A DNA stretch of 64,000 nt from Nitrospiraceae bacterium. GTDB taxonomy: Bacteria > Nitrospirota > Nitrospiria > Nitrospirales > UBA8639. Within the stretch, counting starts at the first letter, position 1. Each line of letters starts with the position of its first letter. The position numbers and the translations under genes were made by a program. Where the stretch lies: assembly GCA_020632595.1 (NCBI GenBank), contig JACKFF010000015.1, positions 18,271 to 82,270 on the forward strand. Reading direction: 5' to 3'. Of this stretch, positions 24,582 through 32,984 are shown in pieces. The notes below the pieces were generated by a model. That model worked only from the letters and a program-made list of their open reading frames with translations, was not told the origin of the DNA and did no database searches.

Positions 24582-27011
24582 ATGGCTGAGGTACACACCA
24601 CGTCTCCATTTTACTCTGAGGGAGAGTCCGTTACTTCGGCCCTTTCCGCTCAGATGTCTTCACTCGGTCCCGTCCCTGTGCTCCAGGACGAAGTGCTTCA
24701 CCGAGTGATCAAAGGGGTGGAGGCGCAGACGGGAGAGAAATTTTTTGACACGTTGGTCGAAGAGTTGGCCAGGGCGCTGGGAGTGAAATATGCCTACCTG
24801 TCGGAATTCAATCAAGTGGACGGATGTTTTTATTCAAAAGCCGGATGGTCACCGAACGGATTGGTCCCTCCTTTCCGGGTGCCGGCTGGTGGTCCCTGTG
24901 CCGTGGTTCTGACTCCTCAGGTGGTCCATCATGCCGACGGCTTGGCCGATTGTTACCCCGGAGTTCAGGTCATTAAAGACTGGGGAGCCATCAGTTATTG
25001 CGGCCTTCCCCTCATCAATGCTTCCGGAAAGGTGGCCGGGCATTTGGCGGTGCTCGATGATAAGCCGATGCCCAACGGGGACTATACGGCTTCTATTATG
25101 CGTATTTTCGCCGCTCGGGCGGTGGCGGAAATTGAACGGGCGGCCTTGGACCAAGCCCTCAGAAAAAGTGATTCCATTCTGCGGCTCGTCGATGAAGGCA
25201 CCGCTTCGACCTCAGGAGGGGAGTTTTTCCAGGCACTGGCTTGCAACCTGGCAAAGGCGCTGGGTGTCCGGTACGCCTTTGTGGGGCAACTCATGGCAGA
25301 TACCGGACGAGTGAGAACGCTGGCATTTTGGAACGGCGAGGCCTTCATTGAAAACTTTGAATATAATCTGGAGCATAGCCCCTGCCAACAAGTGCTAGCC
25401 GGAGAAATCTGCCATTTCCCTGAACGTGTTCAACAACGGTTTCCACATGAAAAAGGGCTGGCCGATCTGGGCGCAGAAAGTTATTTGGCCATTCCGTTGC
25501 TCAACCAGGCGGGTGAAGTGCTGGGGCACCTGGCCGCGCTGGATGTGCAACCCATGCCGATGGATGCCAGGCTGCTTCCGCTCTTTCGAATCTTCGGTGC
25601 CAGGGCGGGAGCGGAATTAGAACGACAGAAAATCCATGCCAGGCTTGCGGAAAGTGAAAAACAATTGCGTGATCTGTTCGATGAGGCACCGATTGCCTAT
25701 GTGAACGAAGGACTGGATTCCAGGTTTATCCGGGCCAACCGGGTGGCGATGCAGACCCTGGGCATCACGCCCGATCAGGTGGAAGGGACGTACGGCAAAT
25801 CGTTTATCCCCGAGACTCCGGACGCGCAAAAGCGGATGAAAGAGGCATTTGATGCGATTGGCCAAGGCACCGATACCAGCGGGGTGGTGCTGGAATTGCG
25901 CCGCAAGGACACGGGGAAACCCCTTTGGATCCAATGGTGGTCCAGGCCCGATCCCGGCGGGACCTATACCCGCACCATGTTCCTGGATATCACCGACAAA
26001 GTCCTCATGGAACAGGAAAAGGCCAGGCTTGAAGCGCAGAATACGTATCTGCGGGAGGAAATCCAAAGTGTGCACAATTTTGAAGAGGTGATTGGATCGT
26101 CATCGACTCTGAAAAAAGTTTTGCGCAACGTCGAGCGGGTGGCTCCCACCGATTCCACCGTACTCGTGACGGGCGAGACCGGAACCGGCAAGGAGTTGAT
26201 CGCCAGGGCCATTCATAATCTCAGTCCTCGCAAGTCCAAGCCGCTGGTCAAAGTCAATTGTGCCGCCATTCCTGCCGGGTTGATCGAAAGCGAACTCTTC
26301 GGGCATGAGAAGGGCGCATTCACCGGAGCGTTGACCAAAAAAATCGGACGGTTTGAATTGGCCGACAAAGGGACGATTTTTCTGGACGAAATCGGCGAAC
26401 TGCCTTTGGATTTGCAAGCGAAACTCCTACGGGTCCTCCAAGAGGGAGAGTTTGAACGAGTAGGGGGCACGCAAACCTTTAAGGTCAACGTCCGGGTCAT
26501 CGCCGCCACCAACCGGGATCTCGAGCAATTGTCCGGAATGGGGCAATACCGGTCCGATCTGTATTATCGGCTGAATGTGTTTCCCATTCACCTTCCCTCA
26601 CTTCGTGAGCGGGAAGGGGATATTCCCCTTCTGGCCCAATATTTTGTGCGGAAATGCGCCACGAATTTAGGAAAAAAAATCGACCGGATTCCGGAAGCGA
26701 TGATGGCGTCGTTGCGGCAATATTCCTGGCCCGGGAATATCCGCGAGTTGGAGCATGTCATTGAACGGGCCGTCATTCTCACGGAAGGATCTTCCCTGGA
26801 ACCCATCGAATTGTCGACGGGGGCGCGGGGAGGCGGGTCGGTGTCAACTGTCATGACATTGGAGGAGCGTGAACGGCGGCATATCATGGAAATCCTGGAA
26901 CAAACGGGTTGGCGGGTCAGTGGAAAGGAGGGGGCTGCGGAGTTGCTGGGGTTGAAGCCCACCACCTTGGAAGCCCGAATGAAGAAGCTGGGAATTACAA
27001 GAAAAAAATAG
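24582..27011 (+). CDS. sigma-54-dependent activator with two GAF domains and a PAS domain
   Basis: An 809-residue enhancer-binding protein without a receiver domain. Two GAF domains (about 55-195 and 215-350) and a PAS domain (about 365-480) form the sensory part. The AAA+ domain (about 505-745) has Walker A GETGTGKE at about 530, the sigma-54 contact loop GAFTGA at about 577, Walker B FLDEIGELP, and WPGNIREL. A Fis-type helix-turn-helix closes the protein (GAAELLGLKPTTLEARMKKLGI). The start has GAGGAGGGT before it. Activity is probably gated by a small ligand or redox signal at the GAF domains. A palindrome and a sigma-54-type promoter directly downstream suggest that it controls the STAS-ECF operon. 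Confidence 0.93.
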   Translation: MAEVHTTSPFYSEGESVTSALSAQMSSLGPVPVLQDEVLHRVIKGVEAQTGEKFFDTLVEELARALGVKYAYLSEFNQVDGCFYSKAGWSPNGLVPPFRVPAGGPCAVVLTPQVVHHADGLADCYPGVQVIKDWGAISYCGLPLINASGKVAGHLAVLDDKPMPNGDYTASIMRIFAARAVAEIERAALDQALRKSDSILRLVDEGTASTSGGEFFQALACNLAKALGVRYAFVGQLMADTGRVRTLAFWNGEAFIENFEYNLEHSPCQQVLAGEICHFPERVQQRFPHEKGLADLGAESYLAIPLLNQAGEVLGHLAALDVQPMPMDARLLPLFRIFGARAGAELERQKIHARLAESEKQLRDLFDEAPIAYVNEGLDSRFIRANRVAMQTLGITPDQVEGTYGKSFIPETPDAQKRMKEAFDAIGQGTDTSGVVLELRRKDTGKPLWIQWWSRPDPGGTYTRTMFLDITDKVLMEQEKARLEAQNTYLREEIQSVHNFEEVIGSSSTLKKVLRNVERVAPTDSTVLVTGETGTGKELIARAIHNLSPRKSKPLVKVNCAAIPAGLIESELFGHEKGAFTGALTKKIGRFELADKGTIFLDEIGELPLDLQAKLLRVLQEGEFERVGGTQTFKVNVRVIAATNRDLEQLSGMGQYRSDLYYRLNVFPIHLPSLREREGDIPLLAQYFVRKCATNLGKKIDRIPEAMMASLRQYSWPGNIRELEHVIERAVILTEGSSLEPIELSTGARGGGSVSTVMTLEERERRHIMEILEQTGWRVSGKEGAAELLGLKPTTLEARMKKLGITRKK

Positions 27012-27018
27012 GAGAGAT

Positions 27019-27067
27019 TCCCAATATTTTGTGAAGGTCACAACATATTGGGAAAAAATATTGGGAA
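27019..27067 (+). promoter_or_regulatory. palindromic block, candidate enhancer site
   Basis: An interrupted palindrome TCCCAATAT...ATATTGGGA with inner arms TTGTG and CACAA around AAGGT (27019-27053), followed by a further direct copy of the right arm ATATTGGGAA (27058-27067). There is no T-run after it, so it is not a classic terminator. It lies 88-136 bases upstream of the -24 GG of the sigma-54-like promoter at 27153, a usual distance for an enhancer-binding site. The adjacent activator is the natural candidate to bind it. Confidence 0.5.
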
Positions 27068-27112
27068 TACCGACCAGGCCTTCATCAAGCAAAGAATAAA
27101 AAACCTCATTGA

Positions 27113-27154
27113 AACCGGCCACTTGGATGCTGTCTAAGTGGCCGGTTTTTTTTT
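27113..27154 (+). terminator. intrinsic terminator of the sigma-54 activator gene
   Basis: A perfect 12-bp stem AACCGGCCACTT / AAGTGGCCGGTT with an 11-base loop, followed by a run of T residues to 27154. It would end transcription of the activator gene before the next promoter. Confidence 0.92.
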
Positions 27155-27169
27155 GGCCCGATGGTTGCT
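27153..27169 (+). promoter_or_regulatory. candidate sigma-54 promoter for STAS-ECF operon
   Basis: TGGCCC-GATGG-TTGCT, matching the -24/-12 consensus TGGCAC-N5-TTGCA with the correct 10-base spacing between GG and GC. It lies directly after the terminator, downstream of the palindromic block, and about 250 bases before the STAS gene, with element C in between. Confidence 0.5.
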
Positions 27170-27182
27170 CAATACCCTTCAT

Positions 27183-27373
27183 GAGAACGTTGAATAACAA
27201 ATACATCCAAGAGGAAAAAGGCCAAATTCATGTTGGATGTTTTGAGGTCGGGGAGCTGTTCAAAAAAGTTCGTCCAGCAAGGCCGCAGTCAGTTTTTCGC
27301 GCGGAGCGTACTTCCAGTACGTGAGCAAGGAAAAATGGCGAGAACGCAGTTGGCGGCTTTTTTCAACAGCTTC
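27183..27373 (+). mobile_element. 191-bp miniature element, copy C (diverged)
   Basis: Same length and layout as copies A and B but with diverged left part and ends (GAGAACGTTGAA and TTCAACAGCTTC). The central portion from CAAAAAAGT to TTTTTTCAAC is well conserved. No target duplication is detectable, so this is an older insertion. It lies between the candidate promoter at 27153 and the STAS gene. Confidence 0.8.
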
Positions 27374-27417
27374 CACGCATGAAACAGTTCACATCAAGCA
27401 ACAGGAAACCCTGACCC

Positions 27418-27675
27418 ATGATTCGACTCACGGTCAAAGCCACACAGGACGGAACGACGACTGTGGAAATCGAAGGACGAATCGTATCGGAATGGATCAA
27501 CGTGGTCGAAACCGAATGTCAGGGCCTGTTGGCTCAAGGCACCAAGGTGGTGCTTGATTGTTCAGCGGTGAGTTTTGTGGGAGAGGATGGGGTCCGCATG
27601 ATTCGGCGGCTCATCACCCAAGGCTGTGGCATTAAAAATTGTCCGTCATTCATTCAGCAGATCTTATTTACTTAA
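27418..27675 (+). CDS. STAS-domain protein (anti-sigma-factor-antagonist-like)
   Basis: An 85-residue single STAS domain: beta-strand start MIRLTVKATQDGTTTVEIEGRI, then VVLDCSAVSFVGEDGVRMIRRL. In SpoIIAA-type antagonists the loop before the second helix carries the regulatory serine (DSSG). Here it reads GEDG, so the phospho-serine is replaced by an acidic residue. This would be compatible with a constitutively active or non-phosphorylated protein (inference). It ends 24 bases before the ECF sigma factor start, so the two form an operon. A similar short STAS protein occurs at 56120-56419. Confidence 0.78.
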   Translation: MIRLTVKATQDGTTTVEIEGRIVSEWINVVETECQGLLAQGTKVVLDCSAVSFVGEDGVRMIRRLITQGCGIKNCPSFIQQILFT

Positions 27676-27699
27676 ATGGTTTCGATGGAGGAGCGTCCC

Positions 27700-28506
27700 A
27701 TGAGTACAATTACAGCAGAATCGATCGATGGTCTGTTCAGTGCACCCGCGTCAGGTCGGCTCAGAAAATCCGCGACCCCGGCACTCCGGGTATTCAAAAG
27801 CCACGACCGTCACGAAGGTCGAGCGGAAGACGATCCTGCAGAAGCGGCCTTAGTGGAACGCGTTCGACGCGGCGAAGAAACGGCGTTTAAGGAATTGGTC
27901 GAACGCTATCATTTACCATTACGCCGGGTTGCCTTGACCTTCGTGCATAGCGAGGCGGTGGCCGAGGAAGTCGTGCAAGATACCTGGATGGCGGTGTTGG
28001 AAGGCATTCATCGCTTTGAGGAGCGCTCGTCCTTAAAAACGTGGATCTTTCGCATTCTGGTCAATCGGGCCAAAACGCAAGGGGTGCGGGAAAGCCGGTA
28101 CGTGGAATTTCCCCAAAAGGTTTCCGATGCCGATCAAGGGGGACACGACATGGTGGATGAACTGCCCGCTGCTCCGGGAGGAGAGGGGTGCCCTGGAAAT
28201 TATTCCGGAATCATTTTTTCTCAAACGGAAGCGTCACCCGAAGGGAAGCTGTTGAATAAGGAAATGGTCGAGCGGATGTATGTCGTCATTCGTACCCTTC
28301 CGGCTATGCAGCGACAAGTAATTCTGCTGCGGGATGTAGAGGGGGGTACATCCGAGGACATCTGCCGGATGCTGGGCGTCTCCGAATCCAATCAGCGTGT
28401 GCTGTTACATCGCGCCAGGACAAAAGTTCGTCAGGCCTTGGCACCTTATATGGATGAGTCCAATCCCTATGCCTCAAAATCCTGTGCCCTTAGGCCCTGT
28501 GCGTGA
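27700..28506 (+). CDS. ECF-type RNA polymerase sigma factor
   Basis: A 268-residue sigma-70 family factor. After an N-terminal extension of about 55 residues comes region 2 (AALVERVRRGEETAFKELVE, HSEAVAEEVVQDTWMAVLEG, KTWIFRILVNRAKT). A linker of about 60 residues follows, then region 4 (LPAMQRQVILLRDVEGGTSE, SNQRVLLHRARTKVR). The ATG at 27700 has GGAGGAG 7 bases before it and is preferred to an ATG at 27676. No anti-sigma gene is adjacent; the STAS protein upstream may link to a partner-switching or related control. Target promoters are unknown. Confidence 0.9.
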   Translation: MSTITAESIDGLFSAPASGRLRKSATPALRVFKSHDRHEGRAEDDPAEAALVERVRRGEETAFKELVERYHLPLRRVALTFVHSEAVAEEVVQDTWMAVLEGIHRFEERSSLKTWIFRILVNRAKTQGVRESRYVEFPQKVSDADQGGHDMVDELPAAPGGEGCPGNYSGIIFSQTEASPEGKLLNKEMVERMYVVIRTLPAMQRQVILLRDVEGGTSEDICRMLGVSESNQRVLLHRARTKVRQALAPYMDESNPYASKSCALRPCA

Positions 28507-28638
28507 ACGGTGCGAGAGGAATGCAGAATAACCTGGAGTCGGATTGCTGAACCCGATTCTGTATGGGGTTTTCTTAAACAGGGTTTCTTAGCGCTTGCAA
28601 GGATCAGAGGGCTGGGGTTCGGATCAGGAATCGAAGCG

Positions 28639-29976
28639 CTAGCGGGCTGCGACTTCAACCAGGGTGTCGTAATAAATACGGATTCCCGTTTCGAATTGGT
28701 CGACGGGGATTCGCTCAGCGTCACCATGAATTGAGGTGGCGAGTTCAGTACTGAGCACAAGGGGAAGGATGCCATAGCATTTGGCCCCGCGTAGACGAAA
28801 CATCCTCGAATCGGTTCCATAAGGGATAATCATCGGCACGACGGTCGCGTCGGGATGGTGCCGTGTGATGGCGTTGGACAGCGAACGAAACATCGGGGTG
28901 TCATGCGGCGTCACGATGGACTGACTCGCGGGATGAATGACCTCAACGTCGATCTCATTGCCGAGCCTGGACTTCACCTCCGCCAGAAAGGCTTCGGCAT
29001 CCATGCCCGGCAGCAACCGGGCGTCGAGGGTCGCGACGGCCAGCGAGGGAATCACATTCGCCTTGGGCGGATCGCCCACACCAGACCGAATCGAGGTGAG
29101 CGAGACCGTGGTTTGCCGGATGGCGTTTGTGAACTGGTTTGGTGTAAGCGGGCCGAGTTGGGACACGAGCGCATCCAATGCCGGATTGGAGACGGTTGGA
29201 AACGGCTGACTGAACAGCCGATCGAGCGCGCGCATTAATTTATCATTCGGATTCTGATCATGCGGTTGTGAGCCGTGTCCGGCGATGCCGTGGGCCGTCA
29301 GACGAAGCCAGAACGCCCGCTTCTCCGCCACGGAGATTCCGAAGACGAGCTTATCCTTCACGAAGATCTCGCGACTGCCAACTCCACCTTCGTCGAGGAC
29401 ATACTCGGGATCGAGTTCGTCGTAATGGTGGTCGAGCATATAGCGCGTCCCCATCGTCCCACCGATTTCTTCGTCGTTCACCGCCATAAAAATGATATCG
29501 CGGTCGAGAGAGACATTTTGCCGTGCCAGCGTCAGAAAGGCGTAGAGTTGCAGCACACCGGTGCCTTTCATATCGATCGCGCCCCGGCCCCAAATGTAGC
29601 CGTCTTTCATCTCGCCACCATAAGGATCGACGCCATCCCAGCGACTCGCGTCTGCGGGCACCACATCCATATGATGGAGCAGCAGAATAGGCTTGGCCTT
29701 GCCTGTGCCTTTGATCCGGGCAGAAAGATTGATCTTGCCCGGTGCAGCTTCATATCGCGTGATGGTGATCCCCTCTCTCTCGATGATGTCCTGAAGGAAT
29801 CCGGCAGCCTCGGTGACATCACCCGGCGGGTTGGTGGTGTTGAAGCGAAGATAGTGCTGCAAGGTGTCCACGGCCTCGCCCCCGGTCGCCTTCCAGTCAA
29901 CCTCCTGCCCCATTGCCGCCGTCGCAGGTACCAGCAGAAATAACAAGCAGAGAATTCTCAGACAAAAAGGTTTCAT
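28639..29976 (-). CDS. exported M20-family metallopeptidase
   Basis: A 445-residue zinc peptidase with a signal peptide (MKPFCLRILCLLFLLVPATAAMG). The M20 metal site is visible: LLLHHMDVVP (His and Asp), WGRGAIDMKG (bridging Asp), AVNDEEIGG (catalytic Glu and ligand Glu) and SIHGDAERI near the C terminus (ligand His). A lid domain lies about 215-330. It is expected to release amino acids from small peptides or N-acyl amino acids in the periplasm. The start at 29976 fits the signal peptide; an earlier in-frame codon at 30057 adds an unlikely leader. It stands alone. Confidence 0.9.
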   Translation of the reverse strand: MKPFCLRILCLLFLLVPATAAMGQEVDWKATGGEAVDTLQHYLRFNTTNPPGDVTEAAGFLQDIIEREGITITRYEAAPGKINLSARIKGTGKAKPILLLHHMDVVPADASRWDGVDPYGGEMKDGYIWGRGAIDMKGTGVLQLYAFLTLARQNVSLDRDIIFMAVNDEEIGGTMGTRYMLDHHYDELDPEYVLDEGGVGSREIFVKDKLVFGISVAEKRAFWLRLTAHGIAGHGSQPHDQNPNDKLMRALDRLFSQPFPTVSNPALDALVSQLGPLTPNQFTNAIRQTTVSLTSIRSGVGDPPKANVIPSLAVATLDARLLPGMDAEAFLAEVKSRLGNEIDVEVIHPASQSIVTPHDTPMFRSLSNAITRHHPDATVVPMIIPYGTDSRMFRLRGAKCYGILPLVLSTELATSIHGDAERIPVDQFETGIRIYYDTLVEVAAR

Positions 29977-30355
29977 TGTGCTTGATCCGGGAATTTCACG
30001 TTCATGACTTGCATATCCAGACGGGTTCAATAGTGTATACCAATTGGGGCTGACCAAAGGATACTCCTTTTATTGATCGCCGAAAAACTTCAGCCATGGT
30101 TTCTCCCTTCGGCCATATTCAGGATAGGCGCTAAAAGGCTCCGTGTCTCTTCTTGTTATCCTGAGAGGAACGAAGGATCTGATTCCAGCCCAACCAGGCT
30201 ATGGCTCAACCAGATGCTTCGCGTTGCTCAGCATGACAATTTCGTTAAGGAAGATCCAGATACGGTCAATTGACTAACTGGAGGTGATTTCCCAACAATA
30301 GGCGGGAAAATCGCGTTGGAATTCTTTTTCATTCTTTTTGATTAGGGAACTCGCT
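29977..30355. other. divergent spacer with a repeat
   Basis: Between the M20 peptidase and the next plus-strand gene. It contains an interspersed repeat (about 30153-30245) reading TTATCCTGAGAGGAACGAAG at one end and ATGCTTCGCGTTGCTCAGCA at the other, a longer inverted pair than in the paired repeat family. No gene seen; both flanking promoters should be here. Confidence 0.55.
30153..30245. repeat. interspersed inverted repeat, single copy
   Basis: Imperfect inverted arms CCTGAGAGGAACGAAGGATC and ATGCTTCGCGTTGCTCAGCA around a central 40-base stretch. It is related in its ends (CAGCATGACA) to the paired repeats elsewhere but has a different centre, and it occurs alone. Confidence 0.6.
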
Positions 30356-31672
30356 ATGTTGCAAAAATTTCACAAGAACCGCCGACCACTCATCGTCAAT
30401 CGTTCATCATATCTATTTTTCCAACACCGTTACTTCATGACGTTCAAGGGTTTTTTATGTGCTTTGATCCTGGGGATCAGCTTGTTGATTCAAACCCTAT
30501 TATTACCTATCCCGGCTTTTTCTCAATCGAAAGAGGATTACCCTGAGGGTGATCAAGAATATTTTAAAGCCCTCCTGGAACTTGAAAAGGACGAGGATTA
30601 TAAGAAATTCCTGATGGACAGTGTTTCGTACGCGGGTGATAAGAAAGTGGAGTATATCGATTATAAAGGGGTGAGGCCTACTGTCGATGGGGAGGGAGCC
30701 GAACCCGCTGATACTGGGACGGATGCTGCTCATTTCACAAAGCAAACATATACAGCCATGCGTAATATGGATTGGTTCAGGAAAAACAATTATCAAAATT
30801 TCATCCGGAATGTGGGTCAGAATATTTACCCGTTGATCATCGCCAGTGACTATGAGCCGGGAAAAGAGGGGGTCGGCAGCACGTATTACTTGTATCGAAG
30901 AGACCGTCCCGTCGAATCGGTCACGCCGACCTCCGTCACGTATGAGATGGAAAAAATTCTTGCGCACATCCCGATGGGAGTCTTTTTTTTAATCTCCCCC
31001 TACTTTGACAATGTGGCCAATCGACCCGAGGGGTGGGAAGAGCCGCTAATTGAATATAAAAAACATGTGGAAACCATAAAAGACCTTTTAGGGAAAAGTG
31101 ATATCGGTCAAGCCACATCGACCAGAGCCATGACAATGTTGGATATGGTGAATCATTATCTACGGGACTGTATCGAAAATAATTCCGGTGATGAACAGTC
31201 TTATCGTGCGTTTTCTCATCAAATAATCCCTTACGTTGCCCAAGCCATGAAATCCGCCGTGGAACTGCAGGTACAAGCGGGATTGAGCGCCATGAGCCAA
31301 TGGAAAAAAGAGTTAGGTCCCCAGGAATGGGACAAACTCCATGTCTTAATTCCTGTTGTGTGGCCCGTGGCCGTCGGTAATCCACGACGGCAGATATTTG
31401 AACATCTCATGACACCTGTACGGGCGAAAACCAACATCTTCGAGGTGCATACCGGATCGCACGATGAGGCCCGGACTACGTTAGGCAGAATAAAAGGGGA
31501 TTCGGTGATGGCCGGCCTCACCTTTGACAAGAACACCCGCTTCGGCATGGGCAGTTACTTACGTTTGTCATCACCGACGGATCTCGTGCAGGGGGCCACT
31601 AAAGAAGAATTAAAGAAGTACCCTAAAACCCAAGAACATGTTCTCCCTATGAAAACACCCCACAGCGATTAG
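30356..31672 (+). CDS. exported protein of unknown function
   Basis: A protein of about 438 residues I do not recognise. A signal segment MTFKGFLCALILGISLLIQ starts at residue 28 (ATG at 30437). The ATG at 30356 has AGGGAAC before it and would add 27 basic residues, so either start may be used. The mature part is rich in charged and aromatic residues: EYFKALLELEKDEDYKKFL, YLYRRDRPVESVTP, PHSD at the C terminus. It shows no repeats or membrane segments beyond the N terminus. A periplasmic soluble role is likely. No operon partners: the next gene is more than 500 bases away. Confidence 0.75.
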   Translation: MLQKFHKNRRPLIVNRSSYLFFQHRYFMTFKGFLCALILGISLLIQTLLLPIPAFSQSKEDYPEGDQEYFKALLELEKDEDYKKFLMDSVSYAGDKKVEYIDYKGVRPTVDGEGAEPADTGTDAAHFTKQTYTAMRNMDWFRKNNYQNFIRNVGQNIYPLIIASDYEPGKEGVGSTYYLYRRDRPVESVTPTSVTYEMEKILAHIPMGVFFLISPYFDNVANRPEGWEEPLIEYKKHVETIKDLLGKSDIGQATSTRAMTMLDMVNHYLRDCIENNSGDEQSYRAFSHQIIPYVAQAMKSAVELQVQAGLSAMSQWKKELGPQEWDKLHVLIPVVWPVAVGNPRRQIFEHLMTPVRAKTNIFEVHTGSHDEARTTLGRIKGDSVMAGLTFDKNTRFGMGSYLRLSSPTDLVQGATKEELKKYPKTQEHVLPMKTPHSD

Positions 31673-32174
31673 GAGAAGGGGGTTCGTTTAAATCACGATT
31701 CGGGTTCAGGGATTCGGGGTCAGATCCTGGGGCAAGGCTTGCAATACGATATTTTCATTTTGGAAAAGGCACCACAACCGGGCATGTACTTTTGGAGGTG
31801 AAGAATGAAAGCAGCCGCCAGGGGTATACTCCCCGGCGGCTGGTACTCTTTAATTGGCTGAGAGATATTTTACCCGGTAATCCAATGCCAGAATTCGACG
31901 TACCAGGGGGGGGCGCCGTCTTCTACAATCGTCTGGACTACAAACGGCATGTGATGCCCTTCCGAGTTGCCGACGTCCATGCGCCTGGCCTTTAAAATAA
32001 ATGAAATTGGGTGTCCCCAGCTTCAGTCATCCCAGGCTTCTGACTCCACAGTTTTTTAATCGGTTCGATTTATTGTGTTTAGAGGTTCGGCCTAGATACG
32101 TTTGTTGACTTGTAGTCGATGGATACCTAGGATGTTATAGATGAAATTGTGGAAAGGGGGAGCGTTCCCGATTT
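31673..32174. other. spacer carrying the left direct repeat and start of the broken toxin pair
   Basis: Contains the left copy of the roughly 240-bp direct repeat (31748-31992), described separately, then about 180 bases with nothing recognised before the DUF4258 pseudogene. Confidence 0.5.
31748..31992 (-). pseudogene. duplicate of the 3' end of the exported-protein gene at 32985
   Basis: This segment is a copy, in the same orientation, of 32865-33106. It includes the last 40 or so codons of the exported-protein gene and its downstream hairpin (GCCGCC...GGGG...CCCC...GGCGGC). Identity is very high over 31831-31992 and lower over the outer 80 bases. The copied codons carry several substitutions and lack any upstream part, so it is a gene fragment. 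Together with the original it brackets the DUF4258/YgiT region. Confidence 0.85.
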
Positions 32175-32482
32175 ATGGATATTGAGGAGATCCGTAATCG
32201 TATCCGAAACGGGAGACATGTTATTTCTTTTACCCATACTGAAAAACTTCGCCGTAGGAGAATTTCACTCAATACTATTTAGCAGGCCATCAGCCAGGGC
32301 GAGATCATTGAGGACTATACTCAAGATCCGAGGGGGCCTTCCTGTTTGATAAGGGGGTTACACAAGAGGGCCGACCGATTCATGTGGTGTGTGGAAATCT
32401 TGAAGAGGATGACCTTCTGATCATTACCGCGTATGAGCCGGATTCCACTGATTGGGAATTAGATTGGAAAACCAGGAAGTGA
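32175..32482 (+). pseudogene. broken DUF4258 toxin-like gene
   Basis: Begins MDIEEIRNRIRNGRHVISFTH, a typical DUF4258 (RelE-like) start. An in-frame TAG interrupts it after SLNTI, where relatives have Glu or Gln. One missing base near 32350 then shifts the frame; corrected, it continues PSCLIRGVTQEGRPIHVVCG, DDLLIITAYEPD and WKTRK to a TGA at 32480-32482. The YgiT-type antitoxin gene begins 11 bases later, the normal order for this toxin-antitoxin type. The toxin is dead and the antitoxin is intact. Confidence 0.85.
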
Positions 32483-32493
32483 GGGCGCAAGTT

Positions 32494-32730
32494 ATGCCGA
32501 AATCTTGTTACTTCTGTAAAGGAAAAGTCATGGAACAACACACAAACGTCGACTTTTGGTGGGATGAGGATTTAAAGATCATAGAGGACGTGCCGGCTGG
32601 GATCTGCCAGCAATGTGGTGAAAAGTATTTCGAACCCTTCGTGTATAAAGAGATGGAACGACTCGCGGAAGGATCAGGCCAAGCTATTCGAAAGCTTTCG
32701 GTGGAAGTGATGCGATACACGACTGTCTAA
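32494..32730 (+). CDS. YgiT/MqsA-type zinc-finger antitoxin
   Basis: A 78-residue protein with two CxxC pairs (KSCYFCKGK and GICQQCGEK) that form the zinc finger of MqsA/YgiT-like antitoxins. A short C-terminal helical part follows (MERLAEGSGQAIRKLSVEVM). It lacks the full C-terminal DNA-binding domain of MqsA. The ATG at 32494 is used, since the frame upstream overlaps the toxin pseudogene. The cognate DUF4258 toxin immediately upstream is inactivated, so this is an orphan antitoxin. Confidence 0.85.
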   Translation: MPKSCYFCKGKVMEQHTNVDFWWDEDLKIIEDVPAGICQQCGEKYFEPFVYKEMERLAEGSGQAIRKLSVEVMRYTTV

Positions 32731-32928
32731 AGCAGTCTTAAAACAATATTTTTTCCTACAGCGAACCTTTCCCTCTCTTACATCCCTTCCGACTTTCCCA
32801 AATTTCCAGGAATTTTCTATAACCAGCCACGGCGCCCTCATGTCGGACCGGGTTTGAGGTCTTGAATATTTTCATTTTATAAGGACGCTCAATTGGTCAT
32901 ATACTTTTGAATGGAAATATTAAACCCG

Positions 32929-32955
32929 GCCGCCAAGGACTTCCTCCCCGGCGGC
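32929..32955 (-). terminator. hairpin after the exported-protein gene
   Basis: GCCGCC...GGCGGC stem with an inner AGGA/TCCT extension, about 30 bases past the stop of the minus-strand gene at 32985. On that strand it is followed by GGGTTTAATATTT, a weak U-rich tract. The same hairpin, stronger (AGGGG/CCCC inner arm), is in the duplicate at 31748-31992. Confidence 0.5.
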
Positions 32956-32984
32956 TGGTACTCTTTAATTGGCTGAGAGATATT

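Larger units (their letters stand above)
27012..27417 (+). other. spacer with palindrome, terminator, sigma-54 promoter and element C
   Basis: About 400 bases without a gene. In order it holds a palindromic block next to the activator stop, a strong intrinsic terminator, a sigma-54-like promoter and miniature element C, which sits in the presumed untranslated leader of the STAS gene. Each is listed separately. Confidence 0.6.

Noticed and set aside
27019..27053. Palindrome after the sigma-54 activator taken as a terminator
   Set aside because: No T-run follows, and a far stronger terminator lies 60 bases downstream. A binding site is a better reading.
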